Notes: a model not told the origin generated them from the sequence alone. A stretch of DNA of 64,000 nt from Polaribacter sp. (GCF_024639685.1 NZ_JAHEHX010000003.1:1-64000), one strand, 5' to 3'; positions 44,695 through 53,494 are shown, numbered from the stretch's first letter. Translations and numbers: made by a program.

Positions 44695-45579
44695 TTATTT
44701 TTTATCTTCTGCTTTTGCTTCTGTTTTTTCTTCAGTTGCTTTCGCTTCTGTTTCTTTTACAGGTGCTTTTTCTTTCTTAGGAGCAGCTTTTGCTTCTTTT
44801 TTTTCTTCAGTTGCTTTCGCTTCTGTTTCTTTTACAGGTGCTTTTTCTTTCTCAGGAGCAGCTTTTGCTTCTTTTCCTTTTTCTTTATCTGCTTTTCTTT
44901 CAGATAAACCTTCTGCAACTGCATTAGAAACATAAGACAATACTTTATCTATAGATTTAGAAGCATCATCATTGGCAGGAATTACATAGTCTACTAATCT
45001 AGGATTAGAGTTTGTATCTACCATTGCAAAAATTGGAATGTTTAATTTTTGAGCTTCAGCTACTGCAATGTGCTCTTTCTTAATATCAATTACAAATAAA
45101 GCACCTGGTAAACGAGTCATATCAGAAATAGAACCTAAATTCTTTTCTAGTTTTTCTCTTTGGCGGTTAATTTGTAATTTTTCTCTTTTAGACAATGCAT
45201 CAAAAGAACCATCTTGCTTCATTCTATCAATAGAAGCCATTTTCTTTACAGCTTTCCTAATAGTAACAAAGTTTGTTAACATACCTCCTGGCCATCTTTC
45301 TGTAATGTAAGGCATGTTAATACTCTTAGCTTTTTCTGCTACAATGTCTTTTGCTTGTTTTTTAGTAGCAACAAATAAAATTTTACGTCCAGAGTTAGCA
45401 ATTTTCTTAAGTGCTTCTGAAGTTTCTTCTATTTTAGCTGCAGTTTTATACAAATCAATGATGTGTACACCATTTCTTTCTGTATATATGTATGGAGCCA
45501 TGTTAGGGTCCCATTTTCTAGTTAAGTGTCCAAAGTGTACACCACTATCTAGTAATTCTTGTATGTTTATGTTTGCCAT
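44695..45579 (-). CDS. rpsB: 30S ribosomal protein S2 with extended Lys/Glu/Ala-rich tail
   Basis: The first ~235 residues of this 294-residue protein are ordinary S2 (LLDSGVHFGHLTRKWDPNMAPYIY, RWPGGMLTNF and the PIFAMVDTNSNP motif). The last ~60 residues are a low-complexity tail rich in Lys, Glu and Ala that contains a duplicated 25-residue unit (about residues 235-284). S2 in E. coli has 241 residues. The tail is probably disordered. A structured leader lies upstream (45615-45645). Confidence 0.97.
   Translation of the reverse strand: MANINIQELLDSGVHFGHLTRKWDPNMAPYIYTERNGVHIIDLYKTAAKIEETSEALKKIANSGRKILFVATKKQAKDIVAEKAKSINMPYITERWPGGMLTNFVTIRKAVKKMASIDRMKQDGSFDALSKREKLQINRQREKLEKNLGSISDMTRLPGALFVIDIKKEHIAVAEAQKLNIPIFAMVDTNSNPRLVDYVIPANDDASKSIDKVLSYVSNAVAEGLSERKADKEKGKEAKAAPEKEKAPVKETEAKATEEKKEAKAAPKKEKAPVKETEAKATEEKTEAKAEDKK
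44727..44875 (-). repeat. rpsB: 75-bp in-frame tandem duplication in the rpsB tail
   Basis: Copies at about 44727-44800 and 44802-44875 are offset by exactly 75 bp (25 codons) and differ at only about one or two positions. The near identity indicates a recent duplication or ongoing homogenisation. Confidence 0.85.
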
Positions 45580-45614
45580 CTTTTAAAATGTGTTTACGTT
45601 CTGTTTTGAAATCA

Positions 45615-45645
45615 ATACCTAAGTAGTCTTTCGAGTCTTAGGTAT
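45615..45645 (-). promoter_or_regulatory. rpsB: Structured leader hairpin upstream of rpsB
   Basis: On the minus strand ATACCTAAG and CTTAGGTAT form a perfect 9-bp outer stem, 36 bp upstream of the rpsB start. An inner TC/GA pair closes a GAAA tetraloop. Ribosomal protein leaders often contain such hairpins that bind the encoded protein to limit expression. It could be a feedback site for S2, but this is not tested. Confidence 0.55.
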
Positions 45646-45708
45646 TTAGATACTAAACTGTTTTTTATTAAATAATTTGTAATAATAACAGTTCTCTGAG
45701 AAAATAAG

Positions 45709-45728
45709 TTGCAGAATAAATCCTGCAA
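45709..45728 (-). terminator. Weak hairpin after rpsI
   Basis: TTGCAG pairs with CTGCAA, followed on the minus strand by CTTATTTTC. It lies just after the rpsI stop and may only partly stop transcription into rpsB-tsf. Confidence 0.4.
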
Positions 45729-45733
45729 AAATA

Positions 45734-46120
45734 TTAACGCTTTGAGAATTGGAATTTTTTACGTGCTTTCTTCTGACCAAATTTCTTACGTTCAACCATT
45801 CTTGGGTCTCTCGTTAATAATCCTTCTGGTTTTAAGATCGCTCTATGCTCTTCGTTAATTGCTACTAAAGCTCTGGTAATTGCCAAACGAATTGCTTCTG
45901 CTTGTCCAGTAACTCCACCACCATAAACGTTAACTTTAATATCGTAAGATGCTAAGTTTTCTGTTAACATTAAAGGCTGTTGTACTTTATACTGTAAAGT
46001 ACCTGTAGTAAAATAGTCTTTATAATCTTTTTTATTTACAGTTATGTTACCCTTACCTTCTGAAAGATAAATACGAGCAACAGCTGTTTTTCTTCTACCG
46101 ATTTTGTGTACTATATCCAT
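45734..46120 (-). CDS. rpsI: 30S ribosomal protein S9
   Basis: This 128-residue protein has the S9 start (HKIGRRKTAVARIYL), the GGGVTGQAEAIRLAI core and the basic C-terminal tail ending FQFSKR, which reaches the ribosomal P-site. Its ATG overlaps the rplM stop by one base (TAATG), so it is translationally coupled to rplM. Confidence 0.98.
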   Translation of the reverse strand: MDIVHKIGRRKTAVARIYLSEGKGNITVNKKDYKDYFTTGTLQYKVQQPLMLTENLASYDIKVNVYGGGVTGQAEAIRLAITRALVAINEEHRAILKPEGLLTRDPRMVERKKFGQKKARKKFQFSKR

Positions 46121-46575
46121 TATTTATAATCGTTAAGGTTAATAGCTTTAGGTTCTTGACCCGCGTGTTTGTGCTCTCCACCTGCATATACATACAAGTT
46201 TCTGTATAAAGCACTACCTAAAGTATTTTTAGGTAACATTCCTTTTACTGCTTTTTCGATTAATCTTGTAGGATCTTTCTCAAACATTTCTGTTGCAGTT
46301 AACGATCTTTGACCACCTGGATACCCTGTATGACGAATGTAAGATTTGTCTCTCATCTTGTTTCCAGTTAGTACTATTTTTTCTGCGTTGATAATAACCA
46401 CGTTATCTCCACAATCTACGTGAGGAGTATAGTTTGGTTTGTATTTACCTCTAATTAGCTTAGCTACTTTAGAAGCTAGACGACCCAACGTTTGCCCGTC
46501 CGCATCAACTAAAACCCACTCCTTGTTTACGGTCGCTGCGTTTGCTGATACTGTTTTGTAACTTAATGTGTTCAT
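46120..46575 (-). CDS. rplM: 50S ribosomal protein L13
   Basis: This 151-residue protein has the L13 core (WVLVDADGQTLGRLASKVAKLIRGK, and HTGYPGGQRS) and the AVKGMLPKNTLG motif. It heads the rplM-rpsI pair and is preceded by a promoter with both Bacteroidota boxes. A small hairpin lies in its short leader. Confidence 0.98.
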   Translation of the reverse strand: MNTLSYKTVSANAATVNKEWVLVDADGQTLGRLASKVAKLIRGKYKPNYTPHVDCGDNVVIINAEKIVLTGNKMRDKSYIRHTGYPGGQRSLTATEMFEKDPTRLIEKAVKGMLPKNTLGSALYRNLYVYAGGEHKHAGQEPKAINLNDYK

Positions 46576-46616
46576 AATTACACTATTAGTTTTTGTTCAA
46601 TTAATAATATTTATTT

Positions 46617-46630
46617 TCCTTAAAAAAGGA
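46617..46630 (-). promoter_or_regulatory. rplM: Small hairpin at the start of the rplM leader
   Basis: TCCTT and AAGGA flank an A/T loop just downstream of the promoter, where the mRNA should begin (near 46627). The leader is about 50 nt. It might stabilise the 5' end or take part in control. Confidence 0.35.
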
Positions 46631-46633
46631 GTG

Positions 46634-46663
46634 CAAATGTAAGTAGATTTATTTGATTGACAA
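46634..46663 (-). promoter_or_regulatory. rplM: Promoter of rplM-rpsI (Bacteroidota type)
   Basis: On the minus strand TTG (46663-46661) is followed by exactly 19 bp and then TACATTTG (46641-46634), a perfect TAnnTTTG box. It lies 59 bp upstream of the rplM start. Confidence 0.8.
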
Positions 46664-46749
46664 ATAGCACTTTAATATATTTTTTAGCGTATGTTTTTTA
46701 TTGAAATAATTCTTTAAATAATTAACATAAACTTAAGAAAATAGAAAAC

Positions 46750-46757
46750 TATTTTTG
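46750..46757 (+). promoter_or_regulatory. Possible -7 box of the DUF5916 gene
   Basis: TATTTTTG fits TAnnTTTG 58 bp upstream of the start. No TTG is seen at the -33 distance. Confidence 0.35.
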
Positions 46758-46815
46758 CACCATCAATAAACATTGATATTCATCAATTTTCACTCAAAAA
46801 GCTGCTGTATTAATA

Positions 46816-49434
46816 ATGAGATTTTTTTTAGTTTTTATTTCCTTTACGTTCATTTTTTCTTTAAAAAGTAATGCCCAACAAGGTACTGTGCCTAAGCTTA
46901 AAAAAAGTGTTTATACTACTAAAAAACTAAAAGACACACCCTTTATAGATGGTGATGTTTCTGATAAAGCCTGGGAAGTTGTGCCTTGGTCTACTGATTT
47001 TACAGAAAAAGACCCAGATGAAGGTACAGCACCAACTTACCAAACCATGTTTAAAATCATGTACGATGATAAGTACTTGTACATTGCATTACGTGCCTGG
47101 GATGATGAGCCAGAACTAATACAACAACGATTAAGTAGAAGAGATGGTTTTGCAGGAGATCGTATAAATGTACTCATAGATAGTTATCACGATAAGAGGA
47201 CGGCCTTTGTATTCACTACAACTGCTGCTGGTGTAAAAGGAGAGGAATTTGCCTCTCAAAATGGAGAAAACTTGGATGATAGTTGGAACCCTATTTGGTA
47301 CACTGATGCAAAAGTAGATGACAAGGGCTGGACAGCAGAAATGAAAATACCTTTTAGTCAATTGCGTTTTGGAAAAGCAGAAGAGCAAGTTTGGGGACTT
47401 AATATTAATAGAACCATTTTTAGATTGCAAGAAAGGTCTTTATGGCAAAGAATACCAAACAACCAGGCTGGTTTTATAAGTGAAGCTGGTGAGTTGCATG
47501 GGTTAAAAAAATTAAAAGCACAAAAGCAATTAGAAATACAGCCATTTACGGTTACGCAATTTGATACGTATCCTGCAGAGGCAGGTAATCCCTTTAGAAC
47601 TGGAAACGATTTTAAACTTAATGCGGGTTTAGATGCAAAAATTGGAATTACCAACGATTTAACACTAGATTTAACTGTAAATCCAGATTTTGGGCAAGTA
47701 GAAGCAGATCCTGGAGCCATAGCTTTAGATGGTTTTCAGATTTTCTTTAGAGAACAACGTCCGTTTTTTGTAGAAAATAGTAATATTTTCGATTATGAGT
47801 TTGCTAACGGAAGAGATAATTTATTTTACAGTAGACGAATAGGAAGAAACCCTTATAGAACTGCAAATCTAGCCCCTGGAGAGTTTGCGAATGAACCACA
47901 GAATACTCGAATATTAGGAGCAGCTAAATTTTCTGGCAAAACCAGAAACGGTTGGTCTATAGGTGTTCTAGAAAGTGTAACCGGTAATGAGTTTGCAGAA
48001 ATTAGAGAAGTAAATGGAGGCACAAGAGAAGAAATTGTTGCTCCTTTAACTAATTATTTTGTTACTCGTGTTCAAAAAGATTTTAACGAAAGAAATTCTT
48101 TTATTGGCGGAATTTTTACAGCCACAAACAGAAATTTAAATTTTAACGAGCTACACAAAGCAGCTTACACAGGAGGTATTGATTTTCAGCACAACTGGAA
48201 AAATAGAGCGTATTATTTAGACGGAAACGTTATTCTAAGTCATGTTTTGGGAAGTGCAGAAGCTATTACGCAAACTCAAACCACGTTAAGACACAATTTT
48301 CAAAGAATAGATGCTACTCATGTTTCTGTAGACCCTAATAAAATGTCTTTATCAGGAACTGGTGGTCGTGTTGAAATTGGTAAAAATGGTGGTGGAAACT
48401 GGAGATATAATGGAGGTTTAGTTTGGCGTTCTCCAGAATTAGAATTAAACGATGTCGGTTTTTTAAGAAGAACTGACGAGATTATTCAGTTTGGAAATTT
48501 AAATTACTTATGGCAGGTGCCTACAGAAAATTACAGAAGTGCGAGAGCAAGTTTTGAACAAAGTACTTTTTACGACTTTCAAGGAAATTCAAATAGAACT
48601 CGTTTTGAATTAAAAGGGAGTTTAAATTGGTTGAACAATTGGGCTATTGATACAGGTTATGGATACAATACTAATTTTTACGATAATTTCTTTTTAAGAG
48701 GAGGTCCAAGGTTTAGAAGACCAGATACCGGTTTTGCTTACTTGTTTTTAAATTCTGATAGAAGTAGAATGTTTAGTTTTACAGTTGGATATTCTAACAG
48801 GCATAGCCAAAAAAATGTAACCTCTAGAGATCGTTTTGTGATTCGTACAAACTACCAACCGTTCGATGCTTTTAGTATGTCTTTAAATGTAGAATATGCC
48901 AATTTATATGATGCAACACAATATGTAACTGAAACCAATTTTAATACAGCTGCTCGATATATTTTAGGTAAAATTCAAAACCAAACCTTAACAACTACAT
49001 TGCGTTTAAATTACAGTTTTACGCCTAATATTTCTTTACAATTCTACGGACAGCCATTTATTTCTAAAGGGCAGTTTACAAATTTAAACTATGTGGTTAA
49101 TCCTGTTGCAAATCGTATTAATAATAGAATATCTATTTATGACAATAATCAAATAAGTACACAAAATGATACTTATTTTATTGATGAAGATAGTGATGGA
49201 ACTACAGATTACAGTTTTTCGAATCCAGATTTTTCATTTGTGCAGTTGCAAACTAATTTGGTAGCAAGATGGGAGTACATTCCTGGTTCTGAGTTATTTT
49301 TTGTTTGGGCAAGGGGTTCTGCTGGCAATGTAAACCCAACTGATAATTTGTTAAACAGTGTGTCTAACCAAGTTTTTGAAGCTCCTTCTAGTGATACTTT
49401 TTTAATAAAAGCTACTTATCGTTTTGCGAGGTAA
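46816..49434 (+). CDS. DUF5916 outer-membrane beta-barrel protein with CBM9-like domain
   Basis: This 872-residue protein has a signal peptide (LVFISFTFIFSLKSNAQQ). It then has a domain like carbohydrate-binding family 9 (about residues 40-235, for example PFIDGDVSDKAWEVVPW and KIMYDDKYLYIALRAWDDEP). The rest (about 250-872) is rich in alternating aromatic strands ending in a C-terminal Phe-Ala-Arg, as in outer-membrane barrels (DUF5916). Ligand and role are unknown; uptake or sensing of a polymer at the outer membrane is possible. It stands alone, divergent from rplM. Confidence 0.8.
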   Translation: MRFFLVFISFTFIFSLKSNAQQGTVPKLKKSVYTTKKLKDTPFIDGDVSDKAWEVVPWSTDFTEKDPDEGTAPTYQTMFKIMYDDKYLYIALRAWDDEPELIQQRLSRRDGFAGDRINVLIDSYHDKRTAFVFTTTAAGVKGEEFASQNGENLDDSWNPIWYTDAKVDDKGWTAEMKIPFSQLRFGKAEEQVWGLNINRTIFRLQERSLWQRIPNNQAGFISEAGELHGLKKLKAQKQLEIQPFTVTQFDTYPAEAGNPFRTGNDFKLNAGLDAKIGITNDLTLDLTVNPDFGQVEADPGAIALDGFQIFFREQRPFFVENSNIFDYEFANGRDNLFYSRRIGRNPYRTANLAPGEFANEPQNTRILGAAKFSGKTRNGWSIGVLESVTGNEFAEIREVNGGTREEIVAPLTNYFVTRVQKDFNERNSFIGGIFTATNRNLNFNELHKAAYTGGIDFQHNWKNRAYYLDGNVILSHVLGSAEAITQTQTTLRHNFQRIDATHVSVDPNKMSLSGTGGRVEIGKNGGGNWRYNGGLVWRSPELELNDVGFLRRTDEIIQFGNLNYLWQVPTENYRSARASFEQSTFYDFQGNSNRTRFELKGSLNWLNNWAIDTGYGYNTNFYDNFFLRGGPRFRRPDTGFAYLFLNSDRSRMFSFTVGYSNRHSQKNVTSRDRFVIRTNYQPFDAFSMSLNVEYANLYDATQYVTETNFNTAARYILGKIQNQTLTTTLRLNYSFTPNISLQFYGQPFISKGQFTNLNYVVNPVANRINNRISIYDNNQISTQNDTYFIDEDSDGTTDYSFSNPDFSFVQLQTNLVARWEYIPGSELFFVWARGSAGNVNPTDNLLNSVSNQVFEAPSSDTFLIKATYRFAR

Positions 49435-49500
49435 AAAGAACGTATTTTATAGTTGAAATATAGCTAATCTGTCAAATGGATAGAATTAGCCATAAACTTA

Positions 49501-49698
49501 TCATCCTCTATAGTTCCAATCACAGCCTTCCACAAAGTAGGCTTTATCGTCAAATCTTACAGCTAAATCACAGCCGGATTTGCTTTTTAATCCAAATTTA
49601 CATTGACCACAAGAAAGCTCTGCAACTTCATTAAAGGTTGTTTTTTCTCTAGCACAAGATGCAAGTATCAATAGACCTAGAATTATTGTTTTTTTCAT
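49501..49698 (-). CDS. Small Cys-rich lipoprotein (DUF6370-like)
   Basis: This 65-residue lipoprotein has the lipobox LILASC and then a compact domain with CGQCKFGLKSKSGCDLAVRF and FVEGCDW. Its pattern of four cysteines resembles the DUF6370 family. It lies 23 bp downstream of glnS on the same strand and may be cotranscribed. The function is unknown; metal or disulfide binding is possible. Confidence 0.7.
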   Translation of the reverse strand: MKKTIILGLLILASCAREKTTFNEVAELSCGQCKFGLKSKSGCDLAVRFDDKAYFVEGCDWNYRG

Positions 49699-49721
49699 AA
49701 CGACTCTTCCTAGTACTTCTT

Positions 49722-51407
49722 TTATTTTTTTGTCCAGCTATCTCTTAAGCCTACAATTTTATTAAAAACTAAAGCCTCTGGAGTAGCATCATAATCCACA
49801 TTAAAATAACCTAATCGCTGAAATTGAAAACGTTCACCAATTTTAGCAGTTTGTAAACTAGGCTCCAAAAATGCATTGATCACTTCTAACGAATTAGGAT
49901 TAACAAACTCCATAAAATCTTTGTCTTTATGAGAGTCAGGTGCTTCATCTAAAAGTAAACGATCATAAGCCCTAACCTGTGCTTGTATAGCGTGTTTTAT
50001 AGAAACCCAGTGAATGGTTCCTTTTACTTTTCGCATACTTTCTGGCGTTCCACTTCCAGATTTCGTTAAAGGATCGTAAGTACATTGTATTTCAGTGATC
50101 TTTCCATTTTCATCTTTTGTACAGCTATTTGCTGTAATAAAGTAGGCATTTTTTAAACGAACTTCTTTACCCAATTTTAAACGGAAAAACTTTTTATTAG
50201 CCTCTTCTCTAAAGTCCTCTCTTTCGATATAAATTTCTCTAGAAAATGGAACTTTTCTGCTACCAAAACCATCTTCATAGTCGTTATAACTTGCCTCTAA
50301 AAGTTCTTCTTCTCCTTTAGGGTAATTGGTGATTACAACTTTTACAGGATCTAAAACCCCCATTACTCTTTTGGCTGTTTTATTAAGATCTTCTCGAATT
50401 TTAAACTCTAAAAGAGCTACATCAATTACATTTTCTCGTTTAGAAACACCAACGGTATCTATAAAGCTCCTAATAGCAGCAGGTGTATATCCTCTTCTTC
50501 TTAAACCAGAAATTGTTGGCATTCTTGGATCATCCCAACCAAAAACTATATTTTCTTCTACCAGTTTCAATAACTTTCGCTTACTCATAATAGTATAGCT
50601 TAAGTTTAAACGAGAAAACTCGCGTTGTTTTGGCGGATTTGGATAATCAGATTTACTGTAATTATGAACGTTTTCTATAAACCATTCGTACAATTCTCTA
50701 TGAGGTTTAAACTCTAAAGAACATAATGAATGTGAAATTTGTTCTATATAATCGCTTTCTCCGTGAGTCCAGTCATACATTGGATAAATACACCAATCAG
50801 AACCAGTTCTATGGTGTGCTTTGTACATGATTCTATACATTAACGGATCTCTCATTAACATATTTGGACTAGCCATATCAATCTTTGCACGCAAAACATG
50901 TTCACCCTCTTTAAACTCTCCTGCTTTCATTGCTTGAAAAAGCTCTAAGTTTTCAGCTATAGTTCTATTTCTAAAAGGACTATTTGTGCCTTCTTCTGTT
51001 GGTGTGCCTTTTTGTGTTCTCATTTCTTCAGAAGTCTGAGAATCTACATAAGCTTTACCGTCTTTAATCAACAGTAGTGCCCAGTCATACAATTGCTGAA
51101 AATAATCTGAAGAATAACATTCGTTTTTCCATTGATATCCAAGCCAAGAAATATCTTCTTTAATGGCATCTACATATTCTTGCTCTTCTTTTGCAGGGTT
51201 TGTATCATCAAATCTTAAGTTTACAGGTGCATTATATTTTTCTCCTAGTCCAAAACTTATACCAATTGCTTTGATATGGCCTATGTGTAAATAGCCGTTT
51301 GGCTCAGGTGGAAAACGAAAACGTAAGGTTTCTTTTGGCATTCCATTCGCCAAATCGTCTTCTATAATATGTTCTAAAAAGTTAAGTGATTTGTGATCTT
51401 CAGACAT
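49722..51407 (-). CDS. glnS: Glutaminyl-tRNA synthetase
   Basis: This 561-residue class I synthetase charges tRNA-Gln. HIGH is at residues 41-44 (PPEPNGYLHIGH), and the KMSKS-equivalent is IMSKRKLLKL. The C-terminal anticodon-binding beta-barrels are complete. A direct GlnRS means glutamine codons need no GatCAB amidation route. The start fits the conserved NFLEHIIEDDL. Confidence 0.97.
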   Translation of the reverse strand: MSEDHKSLNFLEHIIEDDLANGMPKETLRFRFPPEPNGYLHIGHIKAIGISFGLGEKYNAPVNLRFDDTNPAKEEQEYVDAIKEDISWLGYQWKNECYSSDYFQQLYDWALLLIKDGKAYVDSQTSEEMRTQKGTPTEEGTNSPFRNRTIAENLELFQAMKAGEFKEGEHVLRAKIDMASPNMLMRDPLMYRIMYKAHHRTGSDWCIYPMYDWTHGESDYIEQISHSLCSLEFKPHRELYEWFIENVHNYSKSDYPNPPKQREFSRLNLSYTIMSKRKLLKLVEENIVFGWDDPRMPTISGLRRRGYTPAAIRSFIDTVGVSKRENVIDVALLEFKIREDLNKTAKRVMGVLDPVKVVITNYPKGEEELLEASYNDYEDGFGSRKVPFSREIYIEREDFREEANKKFFRLKLGKEVRLKNAYFITANSCTKDENGKITEIQCTYDPLTKSGSGTPESMRKVKGTIHWVSIKHAIQAQVRAYDRLLLDEAPDSHKDKDFMEFVNPNSLEVINAFLEPSLQTAKIGERFQFQRLGYFNVDYDATPEALVFNKIVGLRDSWTKK

Positions 51408-51433
51408 CCTTGTATTTTAAAGTATATTTAATA

Positions 51434-51441
51434 CAAAATTA
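51434..51441 (-). promoter_or_regulatory. glnS: Possible -7 box for glnS
   Basis: On the minus strand TAATTTTG matches TAnnTTTG about 26 bp before the start. A TTTC rather than TTG stands where the -33 box is expected. Confidence 0.35.
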
Positions 51442-51595
51442 CATAAAATACTTTTTGAAACTATTATTTTACCATTTAAAGATGAAGTAAATTATTGCTG
51501 TTTATTTTATTCTTTTAGCTAGAAAAAAATAATAGTATTTAAATGTTTTGTAACAAATTAGTAAATTGATCTTCTAATATAAAATCATTTAAATT

Positions 51596-51811
51596 ATGAG
51601 CAAACATATATCTAATTACAGTTGCCCTAAGTGTCATCATACCACCTATAAATTAGGAGAAATGAGAGCTACTGGAGGAACATTATCTAAAATATTTGAT
51701 ATTCAAAATCAAAAATTTACAAGCGTTACTTGCGAGAGATGCACGTATACTGAGTTTTATAAAACAAAAACAAGTGCAATTAGTAATGTTTTTGATTTTT
51801 TCACGAATTAG
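51596..51811 (+). CDS. Small zinc-ribbon protein
   Basis: This 71-residue protein has two CxxC pairs, CPKCHHTTYKLGEMRATGG and VTCERCTYTEFYK, forming a zinc ribbon of the kind found in putative nucleic-acid-binding DUF2082 proteins. It has no signal peptide. It heads a run of small genes on the plus strand that ends with a VOC gene at 53440. Its role is unknown. Confidence 0.75.
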   Translation: MSKHISNYSCPKCHHTTYKLGEMRATGGTLSKIFDIQNQKFTSVTCERCTYTEFYKTKTSAISNVFDFFTN

Positions 51812-51868
51812 AAATTTAAAGTCCTCTGTTTTTTATCGTATTTTTGTAAACTGAAAACGTTAACAAAA

Positions 51869-52252
51869 ATGCATACCTTTTCGTTTAATCATTTGGCATT
51901 ATCTGTTTTAGATATAGAGCAATCTATAACTTTTTACACCTCGGTATTTGGTTTTAAAGAAATTAAAAATACTGCATCTGCTTCTAAAACAAGATGGTTA
52001 CAATTGGACGGAAAAATACAATTGCATTTAATTGTTAGGTCTAACTTTAAAATTAAAACCAACAAAGCAGTCCATTTTGCACTATCTACCAAAGATATTG
52101 TTGGTTTTACGAAAAAATTAGATCGTTTAGGAATAGAGTATTCAGACTGGATAGGATCTGTAAATAAAGACTACATTAGAAATGATGGTGTTTTACAAGT
52201 ATATTTTCAAGATCCCAATCAACATTGGATAGAAGTTAATAATGCAGTATAA
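51869..52252 (+). CDS. VOC-family (glyoxalase/bleomycin resistance-fold) protein
   Basis: This 127-residue protein has the two beta-alpha-beta-beta-beta units of the VOC fold (FNHLALSVLDIEQSITFYTSVFGF at the start and YFQDPNQHWIEVNN at the end). Metal-binding candidates are His8 and the C-terminal Glu. Members act as lyases, dioxygenases or binding proteins; the substrate cannot be told. A -7-like TATTTTTG (51839-51846) lies upstream. Confidence 0.8.
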   Translation: MHTFSFNHLALSVLDIEQSITFYTSVFGFKEIKNTASASKTRWLQLDGKIQLHLIVRSNFKIKTNKAVHFALSTKDIVGFTKKLDRLGIEYSDWIGSVNKDYIRNDGVLQVYFQDPNQHWIEVNNAV

Positions 52253-52271
52253 TTGGTAACCTTTGTGTTTT

Positions 52272-52697
52272 ATGAAGAAAGAAAGTAAAAAACCAGATTT
52301 AGTAGTTTTTAATGAAGATACTCAGCAATATGATGCGGCTTTAAAACCTTATGGAACTTCTGCAAGCTCTCCAGTAATAAAGCCTTTAAATACTGCAAGT
52401 TGGAAAAACGATGGAATTCAACGTGTTAACAAACAACTTAAATCTAAGTTCGATGAAGTTAAAAAAGAGTACGAGGCTTTACTTGAGAAGTTTGAGTATA
52501 ATGATTTAATTTACAATGCAAAATTTAGTTTCGAACCAATTTTTGGAGAAAACTATCATTTGTATAATAACAAAAACAATGAGCCTTTTTTGTCTATTAT
52601 AGCTCCAGAGCAATGTAGTTTTGAGTATTTAGGTTCATTCAGGTTGAACACAGATAAAATGTGGGAAAAAATAGAAACTTTACCTAAAGAATCATAA
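52272..52697 (+). CDS. DUF2452-like protein of unknown function
   Basis: This 141-residue cytoplasmic protein has a conserved N-terminal segment (KKPDLVVFNEDTQQYDAAL) and a central helical part (QLKSKFDEVKKEYEALLEKFEYNDLIYNA), with FSFEPIFGENYHLY and FLSIIAPEQC later. This resembles DUF2452 proteins, sometimes mislabelled GTP-binding. No nucleotide-binding motif is visible. The ATG at 52272 is chosen over a TTG at 52263. folB starts directly after its stop, so the two are coupled. Confidence 0.65.
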   Translation: MKKESKKPDLVVFNEDTQQYDAALKPYGTSASSPVIKPLNTASWKNDGIQRVNKQLKSKFDEVKKEYEALLEKFEYNDLIYNAKFSFEPIFGENYHLYNNKNNEPFLSIIAPEQCSFEYLGSFRLNTDKMWEKIETLPKES

Positions 52698-53054
52698 ATG
52701 GGAATAATTAAAGTAAATAATATAAAACTTTATGCTTATCACGGATGTTTAGATGAAGAAGCTAAAATTGGTTCATGGTATAGGGTTGATGTTGAGGTAA
52801 AAGCAAATCTGCAAAAATCTGCAAAAACAGATCAATTAAGTGATACTGTAGATTATGTTCATTTAAATCATATTGTAAAAGAAGAAATGCAAATACGTTC
52901 TAAGTTATTAGAAGAAGTTGCCCAAAGAATTTTAGATCGCTTTTTCAAAGAGATAAAAATGCTTAGAAAAGCATCGGTTGCAGTTTCTAAGATTAACCCT
53001 CCTATTGGTGGAAATGTAGAAGAGGTTGTTATAGTGTTGTCTAAGAAAAGATAA
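52698..53054 (+). CDS. folB: Dihydroneopterin aldolase
   Basis: This 118-residue enzyme of folate synthesis converts dihydroneopterin to 6-hydroxymethyl-dihydropterin. Conserved features are IKLYAYHGCLDEEAKIG, SDTVDYVHL, and the C-terminal basic pattern with NPPIGGNVEEVVIVL. It starts immediately at the end of the previous gene. Confidence 0.92.
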   Translation: MGIIKVNNIKLYAYHGCLDEEAKIGSWYRVDVEVKANLQKSAKTDQLSDTVDYVHLNHIVKEEMQIRSKLLEEVAQRILDRFFKEIKMLRKASVAVSKINPPIGGNVEEVVIVLSKKR

Positions 53055-53059
53055 TTCAT

Positions 53060-53440
53060 TTGAATCTAAATCAAGTTACAATACTATCTTTAGATTTAGA
53101 TAAAGCAGTTATATTTTATAAAACCTTAGGTTTAAATTTAATTGTAGATGCTTTGCCTTACTATGCAAGATTTCTTTGTCCAGATGATAATGCAACATTC
53201 TCAATTCATAAAGTAGAACAATTATCTCAAAATTCAGAGACTTCTATATACTTTGAGTGTGAAAATTTAGATGATAAAGTATCGAATTTGATTAGTCAAG
53301 GTATTATTTTTGACGAATTACCAAATGATAAACCATGGTTATGGAGAGAAGTTCGTTTAAAAGACTTGTATGGCAATCAATTGATTTTATATTTTGCAGG
53401 AGAGAATAGAATTAATCCTCCTTGGAAAATCAAAACGTAA
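53060..53440 (+). CDS. VOC-family protein
   Basis: A second, distinct VOC protein (126 residues) begins with TTG at 53060, 5 bp after folB. It shows LNQVTILSLDLDKAVIFYKTLGL at the start and LKDLYGNQLILYFAG near the end, typical of the fold. It differs clearly in sequence from the 51869 gene, so the two are not a recent duplication. The substrate is unknown. Confidence 0.78.
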   Translation: MNLNQVTILSLDLDKAVIFYKTLGLNLIVDALPYYARFLCPDDNATFSIHKVEQLSQNSETSIYFECENLDDKVSNLISQGIIFDELPNDKPWLWREVRLKDLYGNQLILYFAGENRINPPWKIKT

Positions 53441-53447
53441 AAAATAC

Positions 53448-53477
53448 TTGCAAGCTTTGTAAAATTGCGTAAATTTG
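53448..53477 (+). promoter_or_regulatory. Promoter of tRNA-Cys (Bacteroidota type)
   Basis: TTG (53448-53450) is followed by exactly 19 bp and TAAATTTG (53470-53477). The predicted start is about 10 nt upstream of the tRNA gene. Confidence 0.75.
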
Positions 53478-53494
53478 CAGTCCAATTGAAAAAA

